NCBI GenBank assembly: GCA_964405325.1 | Contig: CAYONM010000020.1 | Location: 1 to 28,516, forward strand | Length of the DNA: 28,516 nucleotides | Direction: 5' to 3' | Source: CAYONM01 sp964405325 | GTDB taxonomy: Bacteria; Planctomycetota; UBA11346 | Shown: piece by piece, positions 1 to 6,755 of the stretch | How positions within the stretch are numbered: position 1 is the stretch's first letter | How the letters are laid out: each line of letters opens with the position of its first letter | The notes under the pieces: generated by a model | The model's database searches: none | What the model was told of the DNA's origin: nothing | The model's input: only the letters and a program-made list of their open reading frames with translations | Translations under genes and position numbers: made by a program

Positions 1-55
1 GTAATGTTTATTTTTTGACGGGCCCTTACATCGAGGGGCAAGCCCCTCGGACCCC

Positions 56-112
56 GAAGCTGAGGCTGCGAGAACAACTTTTTCTTTACGAAGTTCTCGC
101 AGCCTCAGCTTC
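56..112 (-). promoter_or_regulatory. Long perfect hairpin at the rplL stop codon
   Basis: Bases 56-75 and 93-112 are exact reverse complements (20 bp) around a 17-base loop, and the outer edge touches the rplL stop codon. A second stem (32-39 with 42-49, 8 bp) follows in the direction of transcription. Neither stem is followed by a T-run on the minus strand, so a classical intrinsic terminator is not clear. In many bacteria the rplL-rpoB junction carries an attenuator or an RNase III processing site, and a 20-bp uninterrupted stem fits the latter. That role is inference. Confidence 0.6.
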
Positions 113-519
113 TAATCAGCCGCCTTGATTTCGATCTTGGCGCCAACTTCCTCCAGCTGTTTCTTGAGCTCGTCGGCTTCCTCCTTGGAAGCACTTTCCT
201 TGACGGTCTGAGGTGCACTTTCAACGAATTTCTTCGCCTCAGCCAGGCCCTGACCAGTGATGCCGCGGACAACCTTGATCACCTGGATCTTCTTGTCGCC
301 AACGTCAGCCAGGATGACATTGAATTCAGTGGGCTCTTCAGCAGCGGCCTCGCCACCACCACCAGCAGCAGGAGCCACGGCCACGGCTGCGGCCTGGGCG
401 CTGACGCCAAATTCATCTTCCAGAGCATGGACCAGATCGGCCAGCTCCATCACACTGAGACCCTTCACGGTCTCGATGATGTTCTTCAGGTTCTCACTCA
501 ACTGTTTCTCGTCGCTCAT
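112..519 (-). CDS. rplL: Large ribosomal subunit protein bL12 (L7/L12)
   Basis: Stalk protein of the 50S subunit that recruits translation GTPases and binds L10 as dimers. The 135-residue product has the three expected parts: an N-terminal dimerisation helix region (about 1-45), an Ala/Gly-rich hinge (about 45-60), and a C-terminal domain with the usual EFNVIL, KI.VIKVVR and GL.EAK motifs. It is slightly longer than the usual 120-130 residues because of about ten extra N-terminal residues. The ATG at 519 is preceded by a GAGAGGA-type ribosome site. It is the last gene of the ribosomal block in the window, 102 bp after rplJ, and its stop codon sits at the foot of a long hairpin. Confidence 0.97.
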   Translation of the reverse strand: MSDEKQLSENLKNIIETVKGLSVMELADLVHALEDEFGVSAQAAAVAVAPAAGGGGEAAAEEPTEFNVILADVGDKKIQVIKVVRGITGQGLAEAKKFVESAPQTVKESASKEEADELKKQLEEVGAKIEIKAAD

Positions 520-621
520 GACGAAATCCTCTCAGGAGTAGCGGCCGCACGCACTCTCGGGGCGACCGTTTTGTTGATAGAAATGACCGATGCTGACCAG
601 CACCGGCACGTGCCACCAGGC

Positions 622-1128
622 TCAGTCGCCCTGCTTCTCCTTGATGGCATTGACAACACGAGCCAAGGAAGCAGGAACCTCGTTCAGCACCCGGACAAAG
701 CCGCTCAGCGGCGCTGCCAGGACGTTGACCAGCATACCATGTAGCTGCTCCTTGCTCGGCAGATCCGCCAGAGCCGTGGCTTGAGCAGAATCCAGCGCTT
801 GGCCTTCCATGACCGCACCACGAACCGCCAGCCGCTCGGCTTTGGCGAGATCGCAAACGATCTTGGCTGCAGCACCGATATCCTCACCGGTCACCACACC
901 CAAAGACCCCTTGCCTGCCAGGGCGTCGGTACTGCCCTCAGGCAAGGCCTGCTTGACCAGATTGGCCTTGCAGACCTTCATCTGGGCACCGACCTGACGC
1001 AGGTCTTGACGCAGCTTCAGGCTCTCATCTGCCTTCAGTCCCACGGGATCGATCAGCAGTATGGAACTGCTGCCATCGACCTGGATCTGGACTTCCTGCA
1101 ACAACATCTGATTGATGACGCTCGGCAT
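622..1128 (-). CDS. rplJ: Large ribosomal subunit protein uL10
   Basis: Base of the ribosomal stalk; it binds 23S rRNA through its N-terminal domain and L7/L12 dimers through its C-terminal helix. The product has 168 residues and starts MPSVINQM. The frame is open further upstream to 1248, but that part overlaps rplA and is not ribosomal, and the ATG at 1128 has a G-rich ribosome site seven bases upstream. It follows rplA by 14 bp, so no separate leader exists for the L10 autoregulation seen in some bacteria. The sequence is rather divergent from well-known L10 proteins, but position and length support the call. Confidence 0.93.
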   Translation of the reverse strand: MPSVINQMLLQEVQIQVDGSSSILLIDPVGLKADESLKLRQDLRQVGAQMKVCKANLVKQALPEGSTDALAGKGSLGVVTGEDIGAAAKIVCDLAKAERLAVRGAVMEGQALDSAQATALADLPSKEQLHGMLVNVLAAPLSGFVRVLNEVPASLARVVNAIKEKQGD

Positions 1129-1142
1129 GTTCAGACCCCCCC

Positions 1143-1826
1143 TTATATCGCTACCCGGACACCCGGGCCCATGGTCGACGACACCGTCACACCTGTGACA
1201 AAGTCGCCCTTCACGGCCGAGGGTCGGGAATCGACGATATGCTTGCACATCGCCTCGATGTTACCGGCGAGCTGCTCCGGTTCGAATTCGATGGTACCGA
1301 TGCGAACATGCACATTGCCGGCGCTATCGGCACGATACTCGATCTTACCAGCTTTGAATTCCTTGACCGCGGTGACGACATCTTCGGTCACGGTACCTGC
1401 CTTAGGGGCCGGCATCAGTCCGCGTGGGCCGAGTACACGACCCAGTCGACCCACCAGCCGCATCATTTTCGGCGAGGCAATAGCCACGTCGAAGTCCATA
1501 AAGCCGCCCTGGATCTCCTTGACCAGATCCTCACCGCCTGCCTTGAGAGCACCGGCCTCAAGACTGATCTGAATCTTGTCTGCATCATCCGAGAACACGA
1601 TCACGCGCACATCGCGACCAGTACCGTGCGGCAGACTGAAACTGCCACGCACCTGCTGATCGGCCTTGCGCGTATCAATGCTCAGCTTGATCGCCAGGTC
1701 CACGCTTTCGGTGAACTTGGCGCTCGCCAATTCCTTGACCAGCGATGCTGCCTCCACCGCCGGCTTGGCGATGACCAGATCCTGCTTGGCCAGGGACTCG
1801 CGGTAACGCTTGCTTCGTTTCCGCAT
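1143..1826 (-). CDS. rplA: Large ribosomal subunit protein uL1
   Basis: L1 stalk protein that helps eject deacylated tRNA and in many bacteria represses its own operon by binding mRNA. The product is 227 residues, the usual length. Diagnostic features are the N-terminal KRSKRY stretch, GTGRDVRVIVF near residue 68, the LGRVLGPRGLMPAPKAGTV signature in the middle, and EYRADSAGNVHVRIG followed by the C-terminal STMGPGVR. The ATG at 1826 follows a GGAGGAG ribosome site. It is separated from rplK by an unusually long 189-bp spacer with three hairpins, while rplJ follows after only 14 bp. Confidence 0.98.
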   Translation of the reverse strand: MRKRSKRYRESLAKQDLVIAKPAVEAASLVKELASAKFTESVDLAIKLSIDTRKADQQVRGSFSLPHGTGRDVRVIVFSDDADKIQISLEAGALKAGGEDLVKEIQGGFMDFDVAIASPKMMRLVGRLGRVLGPRGLMPAPKAGTVTEDVVTAVKEFKAGKIEYRADSAGNVHVRIGTIEFEPEQLAGNIEAMCKHIVDSRPSAVKGDFVTGVTVSSTMGPGVRVAI

Positions 1827-1846
1827 ACGCTCCTCCTGTGGTCATG

Positions 1847-2006
1847 GATGCTCTGATGAGCATCTTCCACATGCGAAAGGCACTGGTCGCGCGACTGGTG
1901 CCCACCCGTGTCCTCGGCCAATCGACCGATACCAGACAGGGATTTTCCACGACGTCGTCGGAACGACACGACGCGGGTCAGCTCGCGACCGGGGTCACGA
2001 GCTGAC
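1847..2006 (-). promoter_or_regulatory. Structured rplK-rplA spacer with three stem-loops
   Basis: The spacer between the rplK stop and the rplA start holds three predicted hairpins. One is 1977-1985 with 1998-2006 (9 bp, just after rplK). A second is 1879-1902, a near-palindrome whose arms pair over 10 bp if two G-U pairs are allowed. The third is 1847-1853 with 1858-1864 (7 bp, four-base loop), close to the rplA ribosome site. L1 is known to autoregulate through an mRNA structure in other bacteria, usually ahead of rplK. Placing such a site here is inference; attenuation or RNA processing are alternatives. Confidence 0.4.
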
Positions 2007-2015
2007 AATGAGAAC

Positions 2016-2450
2016 TCAGTCGGTCACCGTAATGCCCATGGAGCGAGCCTGACCAGCGACGGTCAACACGGCGGCGTCCAACGAATGGGCGGTGAGCTCC
2101 TTGAACTTGCGCTCGGCGATCTCGCGAACTTGAGCCTGAGACAGGCTGGCGATACTGGTTCGCGGACCAGAATCAGGCGCCCCCTTCTCCAAACCCGCAG
2201 CCTTCTTCAGCAAAGACGCGACCGGCGGCTCCTTGAGCACGAAATCAAAGCTCTTGTCCTTATAGACATTGATCACCACCGGCACAATATCACCGCGCAT
2301 CTTGGCGGTGGCATCATTGAACTGCTTGACGAACATGCCGATGTTGACGCCACGGGCACCGAGTGCCGGACCCACTGGAGGTGCAGGCGTTGCCGCAGCT
2401 GCCGGGATCTGCAGCTTGATCTGACCAATGATTTCCTTGGCCTTGGCCAT
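2016..2450 (-). CDS. rplK: Large ribosomal subunit protein uL11
   Basis: Binds the GTPase-associated centre of 23S rRNA next to the L10/L12 stalk. The 144-residue product is of normal length. The N-terminal domain carries IKLQIPAAAATPAPPVGPALG, the proline-rich element touched by factors and thiopeptide antibiotics, followed by GVNIGMFVKQFN. The C-terminal RNA-binding domain ends with ARSMGITV. The start MAKAKEII at 2450 has an AAAGGA ribosome site. It lies 93 bp after nusG; that spacer holds a 7-bp hairpin (2510-2516 with 2520-2526). Confidence 0.98.
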   Translation of the reverse strand: MAKAKEIIGQIKLQIPAAAATPAPPVGPALGARGVNIGMFVKQFNDATAKMRGDIVPVVINVYKDKSFDFVLKEPPVASLLKKAAGLEKGAPDSGPRTSIASLSQAQVREIAERKFKELTAHSLDAAVLTVAGQARSMGITVTD

Positions 2451-2543
2451 AGGACTATCCTTTCAGCTGGGTGAACGGACCGGAGGATGGCCCTTCCCTG
2501 CTTCAGCACCGCGCTTGGTAAGCGCGACCTCCGTGCGAAAAAC

Positions 2544-3092
2544 TCAGGCGATTTCCTCGACCTGCCACACTTCCAATTCGACCGGGGTCTGCCGACCGAA
2601 AACGGCGATCAACACTCGCAGAATGCCCTTCTGCTCGTTGATCTCCTCGATATCGCCTTCCATGCCGGCAAACGTGCCCTCGCGCACCTTTACCCGATCC
2701 CCCACCACGTAGGGAATATTGATCATGGCCGCGCGCTGATCCTCGACCGACTCGGCCTTGGCAACTCGCTGGATCTGCTCAGCCTCCTCGTTCGTCAACG
2801 CGAAGGGCGTATTGGCATCAGCACCCAGAAAACCAGTCACACTGTCGCAATTGCGAATGGTGTCGCAGACGTCCGGGCGCGCTTCCATCTCAGCATAGAT
2901 ATAGCCAGGATAGATCTTGTGCTCGGTGACCACCTTCCGCCCACGCTTCAGCTCCGTGGCACGCTCCACGGGAATGAGCAGTTCGTTGACATACTCGTCC
3001 TGCTTGGCCTGCTTCAGCGCCGAGACGATGTTGTCGCGGGCGCGATTTTCGCGGCCATTGATGGCCTTGATGACATACCAACGCATCGCCAT
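2544..3092 (-). CDS. nusG: Transcription termination/antitermination factor NusG
   Basis: Binds RNA polymerase and couples it to Rho or to ribosomal protein S10. The 182-residue product has an N-terminal NGN domain (about 1-110, beginning MRWYVIKAINGRE, with KIYPGYIYAEM near residue 58) and a C-terminal KOW domain (about 130-182, with GDRVKVREGTFAGMEGDIEE). The ATG at 3092 has a GGAG site eight bases upstream; a second in-frame ATG two codons later is possible. It begins four bases after the secE stop codon, so the two are surely cotranscribed. Confidence 0.97.
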   Translation of the reverse strand: MAMRWYVIKAINGRENRARDNIVSALKQAKQDEYVNELLIPVERATELKRGRKVVTEHKIYPGYIYAEMEARPDVCDTIRNCDSVTGFLGADANTPFALTNEEAEQIQRVAKAESVEDQRAAMINIPYVVGDRVKVREGTFAGMEGDIEEINEQKGILRVLIAVFGRQTPVELEVWQVEEIA

Positions 3093-3096
3093 GGGA

Positions 3097-3543
3097 TCAG
3101 CTCCGTCTCAGGATCAAGTTGACCACGACCTGGATATTGAGCCAGTCCACCAAAAAGATCACTGCCGCCAGGATCAGGGTCATGATCGCAATGATGATGG
3201 TGGAACGCACCACCTCGTTCTGCGCCGGCCACGTCACCTTGAGCATTTCCTGCTCGACCTCGATCAACCACTGCACGGTCTTGGGAAGGAAGCCGACAGC
3301 AACGATGCCGCCAATCAGAAACCCGAGCGCCAGCACTCCCATGATGGCGGCGACGGGAATCTGCTGCCACGTCGCTGCCTCCGGGTTTTCCAGATAGGCA
3401 ATCGTGGTACCCCAGCATTGCAGGCCGCAGTCCACCGCTGCGATCACAGCTATGATCAGCAGCGCCATGCGGATGACTTTACCTTGTGGCCATTTGTACA
3501 TTGCGTCGATGGCCTTTCCCGGATAGGCGACACCGGCAACCAT
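3097..3543 (-). CDS. secE: Preprotein translocase subunit SecE, long form
   Basis: Essential clamp subunit of the SecYEG channel in the inner membrane. The C-terminal part is typical: an amphipathic stretch with EMLKVTWPAQNEVVRST followed by one membrane segment. At 148 residues the protein is more than twice the length of minimal SecE. Two additional hydrophobic segments (about residues 26-45 and 62-86) precede the conserved part, giving three membrane spans as in E. coli. The ATG at 3543 has no clear ribosome site and lies 23 bases after the tRNA-Trp 3' end; an internal ATG at 3501 is an alternative start. Position upstream of nusG supports the call. Confidence 0.93.
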   Translation of the reverse strand: MVAGVAYPGKAIDAMYKWPQGKVIRMALLIIAVIAAVDCGLQCWGTTIAYLENPEAATWQQIPVAAIMGVLALGFLIGGIVAVGFLPKTVQWLIEVEQEMLKVTWPAQNEVVRSTIIIAIMTLILAAVIFLVDWLNIQVVVNLILRRS

Positions 3544-3566
3544 CCGGCTGCCGGCGGCGTTGAATG

Positions 3567-3642
3567 TGGCACGAGCGGCAGGGATCGAACCCGCGACCTG
3601 CTGATTTGGAATCAGCTGCTCTACCAGCTGAGCTACGCTCGT
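3567..3642 (-). tRNA. tRNA-Trp (anticodon CCA)
   Basis: The 76-base cloverleaf on the minus strand includes an encoded 3' CCA. Acceptor arms pair over seven bases, the D-arm reads AGCTCAGCTGG.AGAGC, the anticodon loop is TTCCAAA, and the T-loop is TTCGATC. It sits between rpmG and secE, the conserved place of this tRNA in several phyla, and is probably cut out of the same transcript. Confidence 0.97.
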
Positions 3643-3657
3643 ATGAAGACGAACCGA

Positions 3658-3819
3658 CTACTTACGCCGCTTTTCCTTGTGCACGGTACGACGACGCAGG
3701 CGCGGATTATATTTTTTCAGCTCCAGCTTTTGCCCCAACTTGGAGCGACTGGTGTAATAGTTGATGTCACCGGTCTCGGTGCACACCAACATGATGTTTT
3801 CACGCTTATCTTTTGCCAT
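3658..3819 (-). CDS. rpmG: Large ribosomal subunit protein bL33
   Basis: Small 50S protein near the E site. The 53-residue product starts MAKDKRENIMLVC and ends with a basic tail. It keeps the family core (ENIMLVCTETGDINYYTSR and LELKKYNPRLRR). Only one cysteine remains, so this is the form without the four-cysteine zinc site. The ATG at 3819 is preceded by GAAAGGT seven bases upstream. The gene lies between tuf and tRNA-Trp, and its stop codon is 15 bases before the tRNA. Confidence 0.95.
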   Translation of the reverse strand: MAKDKRENIMLVCTETGDINYYTSRSKLGQKLELKKYNPRLRRRTVHKEKRRK

Positions 3820-3891
3820 TTCGACAACCTTTCACCATCGCAGAAGCGGGCCACCCCACATCAGGGAGTAGCCCGCCTGCCATGCTGGACC

Positions 3892-5100
3892 TTACTCGAT
3901 GATCTTGGTCACCACGCCGGAACCAACCGTACGGCCACCTTCGCGGATAGCAAAGCGCAGACCTTCTTCCATGGCCACCTTGGAGATCAGTTCGACGGTG
4001 AACTTGATGTTGTCACCAGGCATGACCATCTCGACGTCAGCAGGCAGCTGAATGGAGCCAGTCACGTCGGTAGTACGGAAGTAGAACTGCGGACGATAGT
4101 TGGAGAAGAACGGCGTCTTACGACCACCCTCGTCCTTGCCCAAGATGTAGACTTCGGCCTCGAACGTGGTGTGCGGATTCACCGAACCAGGCTTGCAGCA
4201 GACCATGCCACGCTCGACCTCGTCCTTTTTGATACCACGCAGCAGCAGACCGCAGTTGTCGCCGGGCTGGGTCTCGTCCATTTCCTTGCGGAACATTTCG
4301 ATGCCGGTAACCGTGGTCTTCATGGGCGCATCGACGAAACCGACGATCTCGATTTCTTCGTTCAGCTTCAGGACACCACGCTCGACACGACCAGTGACCA
4401 CGGTGCCGCGACCCTGGATCGAGAACACGTCCTCGACCGGCATCAGGAAGGGTTTGGTGTCATCGCGCTCGGGCTCGGGAATATAGCTGTCAACCGCATC
4501 CATCAGCTCCTTGATGGGAGCGAAAGCTGGATCGTCACCACCCTTGCCGGCCTCGAAGGCGTCGGTGGCCTGCAGCGCGGAGCCCTTGATGAAGGGAATA
4601 TCGTCACCGGGGAAGTCGTACTCGCTCAGCAGCTCGCGCAGTTCCATCTCGACCAGTTCGAGCAGCTCTTCATCGTCGACCTGATCGACCTTGTTCAGAA
4701 ACACGACCATAGCCGGCACGCCCACCTGACGAGCGAGCAGGATGTGCTCCTTGGTCTGGGGCATGGCACCGTCGGCAGCACTCACCACCAGGATGGCGCC
4801 GTCCATCTGCGCCGCACCGGTGATCATATTCTTGACATAGTCAGCGTGACCTGGGCAGTCGACGTGCGCATAGTGACGCTGCTCGGTCTGGTATTCCTGG
4901 TGCGAAGTGGCGATGGTGATACCACGCGCCTTCTCTTCAGGAGCGTTATCGATATCTTCGTACTTCCGAACCTCGGCGCCGCCAACACTGGACAGATACA
5001 TGCAGATGGCAGCGGTGAGGGTGGTCTTGCCGTGGTCAACGTGGCCAATGGTGCCGATGTTGACGTGCGGCTTGTTGCGGACGAACTTTTCCTTAGCCAT
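3892..5100 (-). CDS. tuf: Elongation factor Tu
   Basis: GTPase that delivers aminoacyl-tRNA to the ribosome. The 402-residue product is full length. The P-loop GHVDHGKT is at residues 19-26, and switch I contains EEKARGITI. DCPGH follows at about residue 80 and NKVD at about 137, then SALQ. Domains 2 and 3 are present, with RGTVVTGRVERG and the C-terminal REGGRTVGSGVV. The ATG at 5100 has an AAAGG ribosome site. It follows tRNA-Thr(GGT) by 76 bp, the same arrangement as thrT-tufB in E. coli, so it likely shares the upstream tRNA promoter. No internal damage is visible. Confidence 0.99.
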   Translation of the reverse strand: MAKEKFVRNKPHVNIGTIGHVDHGKTTLTAAICMYLSSVGGAEVRKYEDIDNAPEEKARGITIATSHQEYQTEQRHYAHVDCPGHADYVKNMITGAAQMDGAILVVSAADGAMPQTKEHILLARQVGVPAMVVFLNKVDQVDDEELLELVEMELRELLSEYDFPGDDIPFIKGSALQATDAFEAGKGGDDPAFAPIKELMDAVDSYIPEPERDDTKPFLMPVEDVFSIQGRGTVVTGRVERGVLKLNEEIEIVGFVDAPMKTTVTGIEMFRKEMDETQPGDNCGLLLRGIKKDEVERGMVCCKPGSVNPHTTFEAEVYILGKDEGGRKTPFFSNYRPQFYFRTTDVTGSIQLPADVEMVMPGDNIKFTVELISKVAMEEGLRFAIREGGRTVGSGVVTKIIE

Positions 5101-5176
5101 GAGGTCGGCCTTTCAACGAAAGAAGATGGGCTTACAGGAACGTTACCGCACGTCGGCGGCACGGTCTGTGGGGTTC

Positions 5177-5251
5177 TGGTGCTGCCGCTGAGATTCGAAC
5201 TCAGGACCTCCTACTTACCAAGCAGGTGCTCTACCACTGAGCTACGGCAGC
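5177..5251 (-). tRNA. tRNA-Thr (anticodon GGT)
   Basis: Seventy-five bases including encoded CCA. The acceptor stem pairs GCTGCCG with CGGCAGC. The anticodon loop is TTGGTAA, which gives GGT for ACC/ACT codons. The T-arm has TTCGAAT. It is the last of four tRNAs before tuf. Confidence 0.97.
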
Positions 5252-5289
5252 GAATAAACGACAGATGACTACACAGCCACCCATCGCGC

Positions 5290-5363
5290 TGGAGCCGGCG
5301 AAGGGAATCGAACCCTCATCTTCAGCTTGGAAGGCTGTTGCATTACCACTATGCTACGCCGGC
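5290..5363 (-). tRNA. tRNA-Gly (anticodon TCC)
   Basis: Seventy-four bases with encoded CCA. The acceptor stem pairs GCCGGCG with CGCCGGC. The D-arm AGCATAGTGG.AATGC is typical of glycine tRNAs. The anticodon loop CTTCCAA gives TCC, reading GGA/GGG. Confidence 0.97.
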
Positions 5364-5370
5364 TGGTTTC

Positions 5371-5455
5371 TGGTGGGCAGGGGAGGATTCGAACCTCCGA
5401 AGTCTGAGACAGCGGATTTACAGTCCGCCCCGTTTGGCCACTTCGGTACCTACCC
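5371..5455 (-). tRNA. tRNA-Tyr (anticodon GTA)
   Basis: Eighty-five bases, a class II tRNA with a long variable arm, and an encoded CCA. The anticodon loop is CTGTAAA, giving GTA. The acceptor stem contains one G-T wobble. It is separated from tRNA-Gly by seven bases, so both mature from one precursor. Confidence 0.97.
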
Positions 5456-5480
5456 AGAAATCATAAAGTAAAAGAACGCT

Positions 5481-5556
5481 TGGTGCCCCCTGACAGACTC
5501 GAACTGCCGACCTGCTGTTTACAAAACAGCTGCTCTACCAACTGAGCTAAGAGGGC
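5481..5556 (-). tRNA. tRNA-Thr (anticodon TGT)
   Basis: Seventy-six bases with encoded CCA. The anticodon loop TTTGTAA gives TGT, reading ACA/ACG. It is the first RNA of the cluster. The order Thr(TGT)-Tyr-Gly-Thr(GGT)-tuf matches the E. coli thrU-tyrU-glyT-thrT-tufB order. Confidence 0.97.
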
Positions 5557-5595
5557 TCGGAAGGCCCGGAAGCACGCTCACCCCTTCAAAATGGG

Positions 5596-5630
5596 GACGC
5601 AGTGTTTAGGGGCCGTAAAGGGGGAGTCAA
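5596..5630 (-). promoter_or_regulatory. Sigma-70-type promoter for the tRNA-tuf-ribosomal block
   Basis: On the minus strand TTGACT (5625-5630) is followed after 16 bases by TAAACA (5603-5608). An A/T-rich patch lies just upstream of the -35 box and a GC-rich stretch just after the -10. That layout, with a near-perfect -35, a weak -10 and a GC-rich discriminator, is common at stringently controlled stable-RNA promoters. Transcription would start near 5597, about 40 bases before tRNA-Thr(TGT). The -10 match is only partial, so the call is moderate. Confidence 0.55.
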
Positions 5631-5770
5631 TAGCTTTTATTCGGGTCCAAGGCCCTGCTCGCCACCCCTCCACAACCCGGCTGCGCACCAGCTCGTCGAG
5701 GTTCACCAAGAAGGCCGGGGGTGTATGGATGCGAAGCCCAGACGCAAGGACCGGCTGGTCGCCCAAGCCC

Positions 5771-6139
5771 TCAACCGAGCATGACTTCCAGCCACTCCAT
5801 AGCTGGCTGCTCCTGGGTGAAGGCCCGCAACTCGTAAGGCGCTTCGCGCAGAGCCAGCACAAACCATTCCACCATGGCAACATGGCGCGACTGAACCACG
5901 TAGGCGATTCGGCCATAGGCACGGCGCCGCATGAAACGCTTCACGAAATCAGCTGCCAGCTGCATGTCGCCCGGTCGCATGCCATTTGCGCCGTCACGGA
6001 GATCCAGCAGCAGATAGGGATTATGAAACTGGTCATTGGCCCAAGCCAATTGAATGACCTGCTTAGCCCCCTCCAGATCAAACCGGCCCGTCCAGCGGAT
6101 GATCGTAATATGATCGCGCTGCTGCACCGTGTACGGCAT
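5771..6139 (-). CDS. SpoIIAA/STAS-like protein
   Basis: A cytosolic protein of 122 residues with no signal peptide or membrane segment. The pattern of a short strand, ITIIRWTGRFDLEGAKQVI, a strand YLLLDLRDG followed by a helix, then GRIAYVV and a final helix, resembles the STAS/SpoIIAA-like fold (STAS_SEC14). Members of this fold act in anti-sigma regulation or bind small ligands; no specific role can be read here. The start at 6139 lacks a clear ribosome site. It lies 45 bp after a 99-residue gene on the same strand, and the two probably form an operon. The fold call rests on pattern only. Confidence 0.6.
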   Translation of the reverse strand: MPYTVQQRDHITIIRWTGRFDLEGAKQVIQLAWANDQFHNPYLLLDLRDGANGMRPGDMQLAADFVKRFMRRRAYGRIAYVVQSRHVAMVEWFVLALREAPYELRAFTQEQPAMEWLEVMLG

Positions 6140-6184
6140 GATGCAGTATACGCCCGTTTCAGCCGAACCGCCAGACGACCCCCT

Positions 6185-6484
6185 TTACGCCGAACACTTC
6201 GCCGCCCAGAGCTGCAGCTGACGACGGAGCATCTGCCGGTAACTGAGCACGGAACAGCGTTCATCGGCCGTCAGCCCCGGCATCATCTGGACCACCGTGT
6301 CATCGTCCACATCCAGCAGCGCGATGATCCCCACCTCCTCGCGCGCATGGCGATCGTGGGCTTGCTGCATCAATTGCACCGTCGGAATATGGTCGACGAA
6401 TTTTCGATACGCGAGCTGGCACAGTTCGTCCAGATCATAACGACAGAAATACTGAAAAGGCTGGGGCACGGTCGATTCGTCCAT
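6185..6484 (-). CDS. Unknown 99-residue cytosolic protein
   Basis: I do not recognise the family. The product starts MDESTVPQPFQYFCRYDLDE, is acidic in its first half and basic in its C-terminal helix (RQMLRRQLQLW), and has no membrane segment or signal peptide. The ATG at 6484 is chosen because GAGGGG lies seven bases upstream. The reading frame continues upstream, but that part has no coding character and runs into a repeat. The short intergenic gap to the STAS-like gene suggests coexpression and perhaps a shared signalling role, which is inference. Confidence 0.65.
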   Translation of the reverse strand: MDESTVPQPFQYFCRYDLDELCQLAYRKFVDHIPTVQLMQQAHDRHAREEVGIIALLDVDDDTVVQMMPGLTADERCSVLSYRQMLRRQLQLWAAKCSA

Positions 6485-6656
6485 GATCAACCCCTCTCTG
6501 GCCACCGATAGTATCGGTCGGATGTGCGGCGACTTGATGCCGCACCACCTTGAAATAAAAGCAAATACCGTGCCGCTTGCCGTTTCGAACAACCAGGAAG
6601 TCCAGCTTTTGGCACGAACGTCACGCCTACCCTCTCGGCTTGCATGACTTACTCTC

Positions 6657-6748
6657 CCATCAGAGGGGTTCACGCCCCATGCCCGGGCTCGATCTTTCCG
6701 CACCTTACCCTCCCGCCGCGTACGCGGCTTGAACGGGCACTCTGATGG
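6657..6748. repeat. Dispersed TIR element, copy 1 (diverged)
   Basis: Ends are exact inverted repeats: CCATCAGAG at 6657-6665 and CTCTGATGG at 6740-6748. The other copies end in CCCTCAGAG / CTCTGAGGG, so this copy carries a matching change in both arms. The interior is strongly diverged, keeping a GGGG..CGCCCC-like inner stem near the left end. It lies in the 271-bp gap between the minus-strand 99-residue gene and zapE, and its right end is seven bases before the zapE ATG. Confidence 0.5.
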
Positions 6749-6755
6749 ACCCGTC

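Noticed and set aside
2917..5268. A 783-codon plus-strand open frame
   Set aside because: It lies antisense to nusG, secE, tRNA-Trp, rpmG and tuf, all well supported on the minus strand, and has no recognisable domain; it is a by-product of GC-rich codon use.
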